A DNA stretch of 38,310 bases from a virus. The DNA lies in the IMG/VR virus record IMGVR_UViG_3300045994_000296, positions 1-38,310 of that record; one strand, 5' to 3'. The notes beneath the pieces were generated by a model, which was given only the letters and a program-made list of their open reading frames with translations, was not told the DNA's origin and did no database searches. The translations under genes and the position numbers were made by a program. Shown here piece after piece: positions 16,459 through 24,260 of this stretch. Position 1 is the first letter of the stretch; every line of letters starts with the position of its first letter.

Positions 16459-18437
16459 TTAAATCCTCTCCATCCTTCTTTTACGAATTTGCTGCGCGGC
16501 ACGGCCGGCTTTGGCGGCGATTTTTCTGAAGGCGTCTGCACTACTGGAATTCCGGACGCGATGATCTGATCCAGCGACGCCTCTACTTTTGCCACTTTGT
16601 ATTCCCGTTCTAGCATCGCCGCCAGCCGCGCCCAGTATTTCGGGTCAGGGCGACCGGTGCGGCCACGCCCGAGATTGATGTCGCGATGCTGTCCGATGGC
16701 CCAGGCATAAACGCAGGTATCGAGCGGCTCATTGCGCTTGTGCTTTTGTCCCAGGCGCGGGATATAGCGTTTCTTGTCCGGGTCGTATACCTCCGAGAGC
16801 AGACCGTCGTAGTATTCCGGCTCCAGCCCCTGCGGAAAGTTAAAGATGCATTCGCTTTGCTGACGCTCGCCGTCCGCGCCTAGGTTGGCGAAGATGAAAT
16901 CCTTGCAGTGCTCTGTGCCGACGTTCCACAACATGTAGCCGGACTTGATGACCTTGCCGGTTTTGGTCTTGGTTGGACTGCTCCCGCTGGTGGCAATAGC
17001 GCGGCCGATTCGATTAGTTGCACCCTGAACTGAGTACACGGGGATTTTGTGCGTGCCGCGCATCACAAAATCTTTTACCTGCTCGCTACGGTGGCCACGG
17101 CTGTCGATGCCGGCGGCGCGGATGCGCATCTCGCGCCCATAACTGTTGATGCGCGGCATGTGCAGCCAGGCTTGCAGTTCGTCCCACACCTGCGGGCTGG
17201 TGGTATCGCCCTGTATCTCGATCCAGTCCACGATCCACAGGCGCGGCTGTGCGTCCGGAGTGGCAGGTGCGCCCCAGCCCAACAGTGTGACAGCCAGCCA
17301 TTTATCCTGTGTGTCGATGCCGGCGGTAAGCGCGAGGCAGCCGGGCGGAATGACGCCGCGCCCGTGTTCGCCAGCGCGCTTCGACAGCTCATTCGGCTTG
17401 AGTTTGTCGGTCTGGTCTTCCCACGCTTCGCCCAGATTCTGGTTGATGAAGGTCTTTAGTGATTGCGGATCTTTGTGTACACGCTTGAATTGCAGCACCA
17501 GATCGAGCCAGGATGGGCCGAGGCCGATAGGCGCATACAGCGCGCTGATGTGGTAGCTACGCACACGGCGATCCGGATGTTCGGCGATCCAGATACCGCC
17601 TTCCAGCATCGCGGGCTTGTGATGCTCATCAATGATGCAGCCCTGCTCGCAGATGTATTGCGCGGCAGTGAGCGCAGTGTTGCTGCGCACATGTGACCAG
17701 CTCAATACCTGCCGTTCGCCGCAATGCGGGCAATGTATATGGTAGCGGCGCATGTCACCCGTCTCATAGCCGCGCTCGATCAGCGAAGCGCCCTTAATCG
17801 TCGGTGTGCTGGCGAACAGTAGCTTGTGGCGCATGAAAGATTTCACCCGGGAGCGCGCCAACTCTACTGGGTCGCCCTCTTCGCCAATCTGCGCTGGGAA
17901 TCGGTCAAGATCGTCCATCATCAGGTTGCGCACCGACTTTTGCGCGTAGCTATTGGGCGAATTTCCGCCCGCCAGGAACAGGATGCCGCCGGGAAAATCG
18001 ATCAACTCCTTGCTGTGCGCCGCATCGCGTGAGCGCAGCCCGCCCAGCAGGTCGCGGATGCAGGCTGTGTCGGTCAGCAGCGGATTGAGCTTCTGCACCT
18101 TCCACGTATCGCGCGCCTCCAGGGTCGGCATCAGTACCATCACCGGTCCGGGCGCGTAATCCATCGTATAGCCCAGCCAGTTGACTGACATTTCAGTGAC
18201 GCCGACCTGTGAGCTTTTCATGACCCACACCTCACGAACCGGTGAGTGCAGCGAAAGTGCATCCTGAATCTCGCGCAGCATCGGGTTGCGTGCCGTGCGC
18301 CAGCGCCCTACTTCGCCGCTGCCTTTGCTGGACAGCATGCGGTGATTGTCCGCCCACTGCGAAACGGTGAGACGGCCGCGCGGGCGCACACCCTTTGCGG
18401 CGGCGGCCGACATGATGTGGCGGGCAGATAGGGTCAT
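16455..18437 (-). CDS. Large terminase subunit, GpA family, 660 aa
   Basis: This is the packaging motor and nuclease. The Walker A-like segment is KSSQVGVTE at about residues 74-82 and the Walker B is LMMDDLD at about 172-178. A zinc-binding pair follows (CPHCGERQ, then CEQGC). The C-terminal nuclease shows AGIDTQDKWLAVTLLGWG and GIDSRGHRS. The length equals lambda gpA-type terminases. The start has AAGGA five bases upstream. The gene is followed without a gap by the Mor-like gene and preceded by a 260-bp gap holding a plus-strand gene. Confidence 0.96.
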   Translation of the reverse strand: MTLSARHIMSAAAAKGVRPRGRLTVSQWADNHRMLSSKGSGEVGRWRTARNPMLREIQDALSLHSPVREVWVMKSSQVGVTEMSVNWLGYTMDYAPGPVMVLMPTLEARDTWKVQKLNPLLTDTACIRDLLGGLRSRDAAHSKELIDFPGGILFLAGGNSPNSYAQKSVRNLMMDDLDRFPAQIGEEGDPVELARSRVKSFMRHKLLFASTPTIKGASLIERGYETGDMRRYHIHCPHCGERQVLSWSHVRSNTALTAAQYICEQGCIIDEHHKPAMLEGGIWIAEHPDRRVRSYHISALYAPIGLGPSWLDLVLQFKRVHKDPQSLKTFINQNLGEAWEDQTDKLKPNELSKRAGEHGRGVIPPGCLALTAGIDTQDKWLAVTLLGWGAPATPDAQPRLWIVDWIEIQGDTTSPQVWDELQAWLHMPRINSYGREMRIRAAGIDSRGHRSEQVKDFVMRGTHKIPVYSVQGATNRIGRAIATSGSSPTKTKTGKVIKSGYMLWNVGTEHCKDFIFANLGADGERQQSECIFNFPQGLEPEYYDGLLSEVYDPDKKRYIPRLGQKHKRNEPLDTCVYAWAIGQHRDINLGRGRTGRPDPKYWARLAAMLEREYKVAKVEASLDQIIASGIPVVQTPSEKSPPKPAVPRSKFVKEGWRGFK

Positions 18438-18488
18438 GGCTATCCTTGCTGGTTGATCATGTTGACAACCTTCCGAATGGAGTGGCGT

Positions 18489-18557
18489 ATAAAGGTGGAA
18501 GCCAACCTTGCTAGAATGGCTGTACCACTACATCCATTTTTCACAAGGCGACTTCCA
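18489..18557 (+). promoter_or_regulatory. Promoter/leader of the plus-strand orphan gene 18557, shared design with 24188-24260
   Basis: ATAAAGGTGG at 18489-18498 is followed by an extended -10 (TTGC then TAGAAT at 18512-18517), and AAGG at 18545-18548 precedes the ATG. TGGAAG at 18496-18501 is the inverse complement of CTTCCA at 18552-18557, so one arm touches the start codon. The region at 24188-24260 has the same order of parts with different arm sequences. A TTGACA at 18462-18467 lies further upstream. Confidence 0.5.
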
Positions 18558-18760
18558 TGAAACAAAATCCACACCCACAACTGATGAGCATGATCAAGGA
18601 AAGCGGTGGACGGCTGACACTGCCCTACTACACCTTGAAAAATTTTTACTTTAAGAAAGGATGGGATGAGCTGACGGCGTGGGCTGGCGAGCATGGCGTT
18701 AAGATCTTTCCGAATCGCGTTCCACAAAGTCTGGATGACCCCGTTCGTCTTTCATTGTAA
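18557..18760 (+). CDS. Plus-strand orphan gene (moron-like) inside the packaging operon, 67 aa
   Basis: This gene runs against the late operon in the gap between large terminase and the 69-aa gene. Its protein text looks real: MKQNPHPQLMSMIKESGGRL, then TLPYYTLKNFYFKKGWDELTAW and EHGVKIFPNRVP, compatible with a small helical, perhaps DNA- or protein-binding, product. It has its own promoter-like leader. Its last ~60 bases overlap the end of the minus-strand gene 18699-18908. No family was recognised. A toxin, anti-host or immunity factor expressed from the prophage is possible. The alternative is a chance frame, but the shared leader with 24260-24490 argues against that. Confidence 0.55.
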   Translation: MKQNPHPQLMSMIKESGGRLTLPYYTLKNFYFKKGWDELTAWAGEHGVKIFPNRVPQSLDDPVRLSL

Positions 18761-18908
18761 GCCAGCGCAGGCCAAGGCTTTCGATGAACGACCGAACTTC
18801 AACTTCGGTTACGTCTTCACGATGCAGGCTGCGAAATGTGGTGTATTGCGCGTTGGTCAGAATCACGCCGCGAATCTCGAAACTAGATGGCTGATCGTCG
18901 TGCTTCAT
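18699..18908 (-). CDS. Small hypothetical packaging-operon protein, 69 aa
   Basis: The ATG at 18908 overlaps the small-terminase stop (AATGA) and has GGGGA eight bases upstream. A second ATG at 18923 lies inside the terminase gene. The protein is charged and helical (SLHREDVTEVEVRSFIESLGLRWLTMKDERGHPDFVERD). Unknown proteins of this size often sit between the two terminase subunits. Its 3' end overlaps the plus-strand gene 18557-18760. Confidence 0.6.
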   Translation of the reverse strand: MKHDDQPSSFEIRGVILTNAQYTTFRSLHREDVTEVEVRSFIESLGLRWLTMKDERGHPDFVERDSERS

Positions 18909-19429
18909 TCTGCTTTTCCCCATTTTAAAATCTTGTCCGCCAGATCCGTCAGCACCTGCTCGAACGACTCCACCAGCAGGGCGCGCACCGCTTCGGTATC
19001 GCTGAGCGGCACCAGCTCAGGCGCGAGACGGTCCGGCAATATCTCCAGTGCAGCGCGAAACGATGCAGCCAGGTCGGCGGCGAACAGCCGCGCTTCTTCG
19101 GCATCCACTAGCTTGTTGATCAGCTTCTCATATTCAGCCTTTGCGGTAAGTGCCTTATATTTTTCATTGACGGCCTTTGAGGTCTGGTAGCTGTCACCGA
19201 TGTGAGTTTCATTATGAGCAGCCGACGCTTGCTGCTGATCGTTTTTAGTCGTCTCTGCTGCGTTGCGACTTGGATCAGATGTTTCCGTAATTAGCGATTT
19301 CGATTTTTCAACATCAACCGATCCATCTGCCGTCATTACCAGCCGCCCAGCTTGTTTCAGCCGAGTGATGTAACTCTTATCCTTGCCGAGTAGCTTGGCA
19401 AATTCGGCCTGACTGACAAAATTACTCAT
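18905..19429 (-). CDS. Small terminase subunit (Nu1-like), 174 aa
   Basis: The N-terminus SQAEFAKLLGKDKSYITRLKQAGRLVMTADGSVDV is the winged-helix DNA-binding head of Nu1-type small terminases. That head recognises the packaging site and reads L.K..G.I....DG..V. The C-terminal half is a long helix (LTAKAEYEKLINKLVDAEEARLFAADLAASFRAALEIL), expected for oligomerisation and large-subunit contact. It is encoded just before the large terminase, with ATG overlapping the stop of the 85-aa gene. Confidence 0.85.
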   Translation of the reverse strand: MSNFVSQAEFAKLLGKDKSYITRLKQAGRLVMTADGSVDVEKSKSLITETSDPSRNAAETTKNDQQQASAAHNETHIGDSYQTSKAVNEKYKALTAKAEYEKLINKLVDAEEARLFAADLAASFRAALEILPDRLAPELVPLSDTEAVRALLVESFEQVLTDLADKILKWGKAE

Positions 19430-19683
19430 TTTCGCTCTCTTTTCACTGAATCATTCTTGACTGATGGTCGGATCACCATATCCACACCAGTTATGCACTT
19501 AGTTGGCTCGGGCTCTTTTGTTCCGATCTCAATACCATTTTCACTAGCCCAAAAACTGGGCAAACCATTTACTCCAAGCCGAATCGATTTGTTGATGACA
19601 TCAATACCAAACGCTGCACGACACTCATCAATAAAAGCTGTCGTGGCAGGCATATCAGCGCGGAGATTTAAAGGTTTTGCCAT
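19426..19683 (-). CDS. 85-aa hypothetical protein, first gene of the packaging operon (intact paralogue of 15932-16189)
   Basis: The protein starts MAKPLNLRADMPATTAFIDE and contains FIDECRAAFGIDVIN and EPTKCITGVDMVIR. A second copy with an internal stop lies at 15932-16189. Its ending overlaps the small-terminase start (ATGA), so the two are likely co-translated. There is no signal or membrane segment. Function is unknown. The ATG follows directly after the iteron-rich region, so it is the first late gene past the candidate origin or packaging site. Confidence 0.7.
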   Translation of the reverse strand: MAKPLNLRADMPATTAFIDECRAAFGIDVINKSIRLGVNGLPSFWASENGIEIGTKEPEPTKCITGVDMVIRPSVKNDSVKRERK

Positions 19684-19692
19684 AGTTAAAAT

Positions 19693-19958
19693 CTGTCCTA
19701 CTTGTCCTATATGTCCGCGATCATCAAAAAACGCTGCAAGCCCCGTATTTATTAACTGTCCTACTTGTCCTATATGTCCGCGATAAAATATACGTATGCG
19801 CGCGAGATATATGTGTGCGGCTATGCTCCAATTTCACATACGCACATACGCACATGCGCGATATATCGCGGACATCGCGAACATCGCGGACAGCCGCTAA
19901 TTTGTTGGCTTGCAGGTGTCCGCGATATAGCGGACATATTAGAAATTAACGCGGACAC
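19693..19958. other. Iteron-rich intergenic region, candidate replication origin (or packaging site)
   Basis: The gap between the primase/helicase gene and the packaging operon holds two perfect 29-bp repeats (19693-19721 and 19756-19784) built from CTGTCCTACTTGTCC and TATATGTCCGCGAT. Three tandem 9-mers follow (ATCGCGGAC, ATCGCGAAC, ATCGCGGAC) at 19865-19891. Then comes the palindrome GTCCGC-N6-GCGGAC at 19918-19935 and one more GCGGAC at 19951. Between them lies alternating purine-pyrimidine sequence (TACGTATGCGCGCG, CACATACGCACATACGC) that could unwind easily. P4-alpha-type proteins bind iterons beside their own gene. A small-terminase binding site is the alternative. Confidence 0.6.
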
Positions 19959-19960
19959 GC

Positions 19961-22405
19961 TCATAATTCGCACTTTTCAAAGGCTGTTTTAAATGCCTGA
20001 ACGCTCCTGGTAAACCAAAGCGTTTCAGTTTCATCCAATTTTTGCGAAAATCCGCTCGCCTGTAACACTTCCGAAGGTGGGATGTATACGGTAACGGGGC
20101 GTCTACTCCCGTTCGGCGATAGAATCTGCACACGTTTTTTATCCCAGCCGGACATATGACAAACGGTTGAGGCAAAGCCCCGCTGATTCCGCTGATTTCG
20201 TTCATTGTTATCTCGACACCAGCGCATATAGGCAGCAAACAAATCCATGCCATCACTCGGACAAACTGGATAGCCAAGCTCACCATCAAGGTATTGTTTG
20301 ATAAATGCAAACTCGTTAGACACACTGAGATCGATCAACCGTTGCTTTGAATCGGTCATCGGCGGGCGCTTTTTAGGGTGAAAATCACTCAGGTCAATTC
20401 CGAGCAGGTAATCATAGAAAGCTTGAATACCGCCGTTTTCCATTTCAATAAAAACGTTGTCGTAATATTCTGCTGGTAGCATCGGCGGAGTCCATACCAC
20501 CAGATGACGGCGATCATCATTTTCCAGCGGAAGCGGCTGCCCTTCGTTCGATAGATAGACCACATTGATGTGATTACGCTGGCGATAGGCCGCAATATTC
20601 TTTGGGTTGATCCGGATCCATTCACCGGTAACTAATTCCTTGAGTTCATTCTTGATGTGCCACATCTCAGCACGGGTCACAACTTCCTCAGCAAGAATGA
20701 ATAGCTTTGAGTCTGACCAATCGCTGTTGAACTTATCTTCCAGTCCACGCTGGTTAAGCACCGTCGAGTAATCACCATAGATTTTTGACAGCGCCTGGAA
20801 TACGGTGGATTTACCCGTCCCTTGTGGCCCGTGCATGATGACCGCAGATGACATCTTTGCCCCGGGGTTTTGTAACGGGTAAGCCATCCAACACAACAGC
20901 CACTTATAAACATCATGAGAATTGCTTTCGCCGCTGCATAAATACTCAAGCAACTCCAACAAATAGACACATGAGCCGCGTTTAGGCTGGAGCGGCCATC
21001 CATTCCAGGTGTTCAATTGCACATTCGCATCATTCCCGGACGGGTCAAACCCGACCTGATCCAGAAAATATGCTCCCCGCTCCACCCAATCAGGATCACG
21101 CTTGACGTCATCCCATCGCACCCCGGCAGGCAATAGCGCCTGCATCTGCTCCTTCATGACAACTTTGTTTGTCCACTTATCGAAAAGATATTTCCCTGTC
21201 CCGTCATCCAGTGGAACGAATCGTTCGATCGCCTCATTGATCGGCATCACGGATAAGGCTTTGCGCCGACCTCCATTTTCCCCGCCCCCCTGTGGTTGAG
21301 ATCCCGCGCGCGGGACAGCATCGCGCCACTTCATTTCATCAAGTTTGGCATTGATTTGGTCAGCCAGCGTGAGGGGTAACCCCGTCATCACCAGCAGATC
21401 GTTGAAGTCGGTGAGTTTTTTCCCGCCTCGTTGATCGTTGCCAGCTGCATCTGTCGGAAACGTAGGCTTTACCCAGGCACTGTTTTCGATTGCAGCACAG
21501 GAAGCGGCTGCCGCTGCGCAGCCCGGATTTCCTTCAGTCAGATAGTCGTCATCGGCACAGAACAACAGGCGCAGACGCGGGTAATCTTTGGCAAGTTGCC
21601 GCCCAGCCTTGATGAGATTATTTGCGCTGAAGGCATAAGCGATACTCTGTCCTGTTGCTTCATGCAGACTAGCCGCTGTGGCATACCCTTCCGCGATCAG
21701 CATAATTCCTTCACGTCGAACCGAACCGATCAGCCCGAACGTGCCGCCCATCGCCATACCAGTTGGCCAGAATTCTTTGTCACGCTCTATTTTGGTCCGG
21801 CGCGGATGCCCCTTCTCGTAGATGAACTGCAACCCCTGAATGACGCCCTTGGCATCATGCATCGGCACGATCAACGCGCCGGCTGCAGCCTTAATGCGGT
21901 AGAAATTTGACTCATCGATACCTTCCAACGTCATATCGCTGGTATCGTCTGGCAAAATTCGCAGCCCATGCGGCTTGATCTGTTTGATATTCAAGTACTC
22001 GTGCGACTCGCACGGGGTAGATTTTGCCCATACCGACGCCGCCCACTGGGCAGCACGCTTCACCTCTGACTTGCGAACTGCCTCTAGTTTTTTTTCAGCC
22101 TCCTTATGGGCGGCGCGCATTGCGGCACGATCATCATCGGTCAGCGCATCGTCATCATTTTTGCTGAAAGTGATCTTGCATTTCCCGTCATCGTTCCCGT
22201 GCCAGACGCCATACACGCCGACGATGTAAGTCTTGCCAGAATTAGATTGCCACTCACGAAGCCGTGTCCAGCCGCGCTTTTCAGTACCTTCATCCTCAAC
22301 CTTCCAGCGCTGAATCTTTGCATCAAAATTAAGTGGGGGTACGACAATCAATCCCGCATTGCGCAGCTGCTGAAGCACTTCGTCGTAGTTTGTCCAGGTA
22401 GTCAT
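19961..22405 (-). CDS. Replication primase/helicase (TOPRIM plus SF3-like helicase), 814 aa
   Basis: The protein begins with an oligonucleotide-binding-like N-terminus (WK VEDEGTEKRGWTR). A TOPRIM primase follows near residues 230-330 (LIAEGYATAASLHEATG, then CADDDYL). From about residue 450 comes a phage/plasmid D5-type helicase. Its Walker A is GPQGTGKST with Lys about 532, the Walker B region is KLFILAEEVV, and the sensor region is HINVVYLSNEGQPLPLENDDRRHLVVW. It should unwind and prime the phage origin. It is the last gene of the early minus operon, start-coupled to the 236-aa gene (ATGA). The C-terminal ~110 residues (MDLFAAYMRWCRDNNERNQ) resemble a winged DNA-binding end. Confidence 0.92.
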   Translation of the reverse strand: MTTWTNYDEVLQQLRNAGLIVVPPLNFDAKIQRWKVEDEGTEKRGWTRLREWQSNSGKTYIVGVYGVWHGNDDGKCKITFSKNDDDALTDDDRAAMRAAHKEAEKKLEAVRKSEVKRAAQWAASVWAKSTPCESHEYLNIKQIKPHGLRILPDDTSDMTLEGIDESNFYRIKAAAGALIVPMHDAKGVIQGLQFIYEKGHPRRTKIERDKEFWPTGMAMGGTFGLIGSVRREGIMLIAEGYATAASLHEATGQSIAYAFSANNLIKAGRQLAKDYPRLRLLFCADDDYLTEGNPGCAAAAASCAAIENSAWVKPTFPTDAAGNDQRGGKKLTDFNDLLVMTGLPLTLADQINAKLDEMKWRDAVPRAGSQPQGGGENGGRRKALSVMPINEAIERFVPLDDGTGKYLFDKWTNKVVMKEQMQALLPAGVRWDDVKRDPDWVERGAYFLDQVGFDPSGNDANVQLNTWNGWPLQPKRGSCVYLLELLEYLCSGESNSHDVYKWLLCWMAYPLQNPGAKMSSAVIMHGPQGTGKSTVFQALSKIYGDYSTVLNQRGLEDKFNSDWSDSKLFILAEEVVTRAEMWHIKNELKELVTGEWIRINPKNIAAYRQRNHINVVYLSNEGQPLPLENDDRRHLVVWTPPMLPAEYYDNVFIEMENGGIQAFYDYLLGIDLSDFHPKKRPPMTDSKQRLIDLSVSNEFAFIKQYLDGELGYPVCPSDGMDLFAAYMRWCRDNNERNQRNQRGFASTVCHMSGWDKKRVQILSPNGSRRPVTVYIPPSEVLQASGFSQKLDETETLWFTRSVQAFKTAFEKCEL

Positions 22406-23112
22406 CGTGCGGTACTCATAGCAGATGAAAATGCTGCATCAAAGTTTGGCTGAAAATCACGTGTAATAACCTCGTTCGCACTTCGCTCGAAGTCGATCAC
22501 CTTTTTATAGGCGGCAGACTGAACAAAGATAAACATCGGCTTTATGGCCTGATGTGCAAAACGCTTATAGATACCGGGGTGCAAGTGGGTTGTAGTACCG
22601 ACATGAACAATAAAATATTTAATATGCATTGAGCGTTTTCCGCGCCATATCGTCATCCCATTGTGTAAAAAACCCAGCATCTCGCTGATTTCTTTTCGGC
22701 TTGGATTCCCGTAGGCATCAAGCTTGATTCCAGCACCGGGAATAGCGCGCCAGCCGTGCGGTAATCCACCAATGGTTTCAATCGCCTTTTCAAATGGCTT
22801 TCGGCCACGAACTCCACCCTTGAAATGTTCTTTCAGCAATAATGACGGCGCGGTCCCACCAGCAGGCTTCATATCCTTTATTCCTACTGTCGCTATCAGG
22901 TCGCGTTTGTTCGCGATCTGGGTAAAAGTTGCACGCTTGACGTACGGGCTTGGTAAACTGAACACGCCAGCCATGTCCGACTGAAGCCGCGCCTCGACTG
23001 ATTTTGCTGTCTTGGTGATCGCCAGCGCTGCCGCGAAAGGAAATTGTTCGCGCCCGATATTGCTCAGGCGACTTTTCAACTCTTCCATCCCCTCAATTTT
23101 TACCGTGATCAT
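22402..23112 (-). CDS. Minor-tail-protein-Z-like protein in the replication operon, 236 aa
   Basis: The N-terminus MITVKIEGMEELKSRLSNIG with FPFAAALAITKTAKSVEARL resembles lambda gpZ-type minor tail proteins (I.GLE...E.LS.I.....P.AAA.AIN). The middle has LLLKEHFKGGVRGRKPFEK and PHGWRAIPGAGIKLD. Oddly, it is not in the tail operon but between the CII-family regulator and the primase/helicase. Its stop overlaps the helicase start. Either the family has a non-tail role here or a tail gene has moved. No catalytic motif is evident. The family call is tentative. Confidence 0.6.
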   Translation of the reverse strand: MITVKIEGMEELKSRLSNIGREQFPFAAALAITKTAKSVEARLQSDMAGVFSLPSPYVKRATFTQIANKRDLIATVGIKDMKPAGGTAPSLLLKEHFKGGVRGRKPFEKAIETIGGLPHGWRAIPGAGIKLDAYGNPSRKEISEMLGFLHNGMTIWRGKRSMHIKYFIVHVGTTTHLHPGIYKRFAHQAIKPMFIFVQSAAYKKVIDFERSANEVITRDFQPNFDAAFSSAMSTAR

Positions 23113-23119
23113 GGCGAGC

Positions 23120-23323
23120 TCAATGGGCGATCGAGTTGACTAAGTTTGAAACTCCACACCCTAGCGCAACATCGAGGCTCGGATTACCCGCAGTGGATAA
23201 ACCCAGGGAGTACCTTAAAACCGGACGCTGTTGAGTGTTGCGTTGCAGAGTTGCAAGAGCGCGCAACTGTGACGCAATGCTGCGCTTACCAACCTGACGG
23301 GGAGCGGGGTTATTGATCCTCAT
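23120..23323 (-). CDS. Small basic hypothetical protein after CII, 67 aa
   Basis: The ATG overlaps the CII-family stop as ATGA, so it is translationally coupled. The protein is basic at the start (MRINNPAPRQVGKRSIASQL), with a low-complexity second half. No family was recognised. The coupling and the 7-base gap to the next gene are the main reasons to believe it. The composition is less convincing than its neighbours. Confidence 0.45.
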   Translation of the reverse strand: MRINNPAPRQVGKRSIASQLRALATLQRNTQQRPVLRYSLGLSTAGNPSLDVALGCGVSNLVNSIAH

Positions 23324-23766
23324 AGCTGTACTCCTTGCGCTTGCATCGCTGCAAGGATGGCTTCAAGCCTTCCGGACTGAGCGACCATCTCGGCGAGTTC
23401 CTTGCGGATGCTGCGCAGTTCGATGGCGGTTACCCTGCCATCAGCCAGTGAGTTGGTCACGCTCTTCAGGTAGCCTGCGAACTCCTCGCAGGTCTTGACG
23501 ATCGCAGATGTGATGTCCTGATCAGCTACCTCAGGCAGTTGCAACGCCATGTGCCCGTTGTCCATACACAGCGTATGCAGTGCACGGTAGTCACCTGTCA
23601 GCATCATGATCTGCTCCATGTCGCGTACTGTGACGTGATTGGTCGCATCGTTTGGGTTTAACTTATGCGACAGAACTGATGGATTAACCTGCATCCGTGC
23701 AGCCAGGGCGCGGATCGCCCCCGGATATTCGTGTGCAGACAAATAGAGTGCATCGAGCATAGACAT
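23320..23766 (-). CDS. cII: CII-family phage regulator (Phage_CP76 / CII type), 148 aa
   Basis: The N-terminal ~70 residues form a helix-turn-helix of the Phage_CP76 type. Key pieces are SAHEYPGAIRALAARMQVNPSVL, SHKLNPNDATNHVTVRDMEQI and TGDYRALHTLC. The C-terminal half is a coiled coil (SAIVKTCEEFAGYLKSVTNSLADGR...ELRSIRKELAEMV). Relatives are the CII-like activators of lysogeny in proteobacterial phages. It lies after a tR1-like terminator downstream of cro, as cII does in lambda. An AAAGGGAGT site lies before the ATG. Confidence 0.88.
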   Translation of the reverse strand: MSMLDALYLSAHEYPGAIRALAARMQVNPSVLSHKLNPNDATNHVTVRDMEQIMMLTGDYRALHTLCMDNGHMALQLPEVADQDITSAIVKTCEEFAGYLKSVTNSLADGRVTAIELRSIRKELAEMVAQSGRLEAILAAMQAQGVQL

Positions 23767-23885
23767 GGCATTACTCCCTTTATATTGACGTTGTAAGTGC
23801 GCTCTTATCGGCGCATCGTTGGAACATGAAAACGAATTAACTCATTGACCGGATCAATACCCTGCAAGCCGATAACATCGCGCTG

Positions 23886-24077
23886 ATGCAGATGCTGGCA
23901 GCAGTCATCAGGCAAAGCGGACTGGACGTGCGCAGCGAATACCGTGCGCGTTGTGAGATCGTGAAGCGGATCACTGAACCGAATGCAGACGAAGATGCTT
24001 GCGCTATCCAGCGCACTGTAATGGGAAAGGTAGAACGAGTGGTACTAGGAGAACGCAATGCGCTCAATCCAGAATAA
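23886..24077 (+). pseudogene. Short coiled-coil plus-strand gene, possibly broken by an early ochre codon
   Basis: The frame 23886-24077 encodes 63 residues (MQMLAAVIRQSGLDVRSEYR, then EIVKRITEPNADEDACAIQ). Coding-like text extends upstream to 23841 (LIDRINTLQADNIAL). In the same frame an ATG at 23826 gives Met-Lys-Thr-Asn and then TAA (23838-23840). With CAA there the protein would read on without a break for about 83 residues. So this is either a pseudogene with one nonsense change, a gene starting at an internal ATG, or chance. It runs against the early operon between CII and the terminator. Confidence 0.4.
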
Positions 24078-24110
24078 AAAAATGCCACCGGCATTGCGAC
24101 CGATGGCATT
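24074..24110 (-). terminator. tR1-like rho-independent terminator between cro and cII
   Basis: On the minus strand AATGCCA (24110-24104) pairs with TGGCATT (24087-24081) and is followed by a seven-T tract, an intrinsic terminator facing early rightward transcription. It lies between the cro-linked gene and cII, the position of lambda tR1. The loop itself can form an alternative ATGCC-GGCAT hairpin. Confidence 0.7.
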
Positions 24111-24187
24111 AACCGCACAGAGGCTGCGCGGGCTTCGCTCAGGGAGTAGCACGAAGATGATAGAGGCGCGCTCACAGCGCAGCCTAG

Positions 24188-24260
24188 ATAAAAGGTGGGT
24201 ATCCACTGACGTGATAGGATTGAGTTCCTACACAACGATCCATAACGAAAGGGATACCCA
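24188..24260 (+). promoter_or_regulatory. Promoter/leader of plus-strand orphan gene 24260, shared design with 18489-18557
   Basis: ATAAAAGGTGG at 24188-24198 is followed by an extended -10 (GTGA then TAGGAT at 24215-24220). TGGGTATCC at 24196-24204 pairs perfectly with GGATACCCA at 24252-24260, which overlaps the ribosome site (AAAGGG) and the start codon. The distance from the first arm to the ATG is 64 bases, against 61 in the other copy. Confidence 0.55.

Noticed and set aside
18462-18493. TTGACA / TATAAA as a standard promoter for gene 18557
   Set aside because: The spacer is 20 bases, too long; the extended -10 at 18512 shared with 24215 is preferred.
18440-18727. 95-codon minus-strand frame in the terminase gap
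   Set aside because: Its protein text is weak and it is opposite the better plus-strand gene 18557-18760 that has its own leader.
19693-19784. CRISPR array
   Set aside because: Only two long repeats 63 bp apart with further inverted partial copies; no regular spacer pattern and no cas genes.
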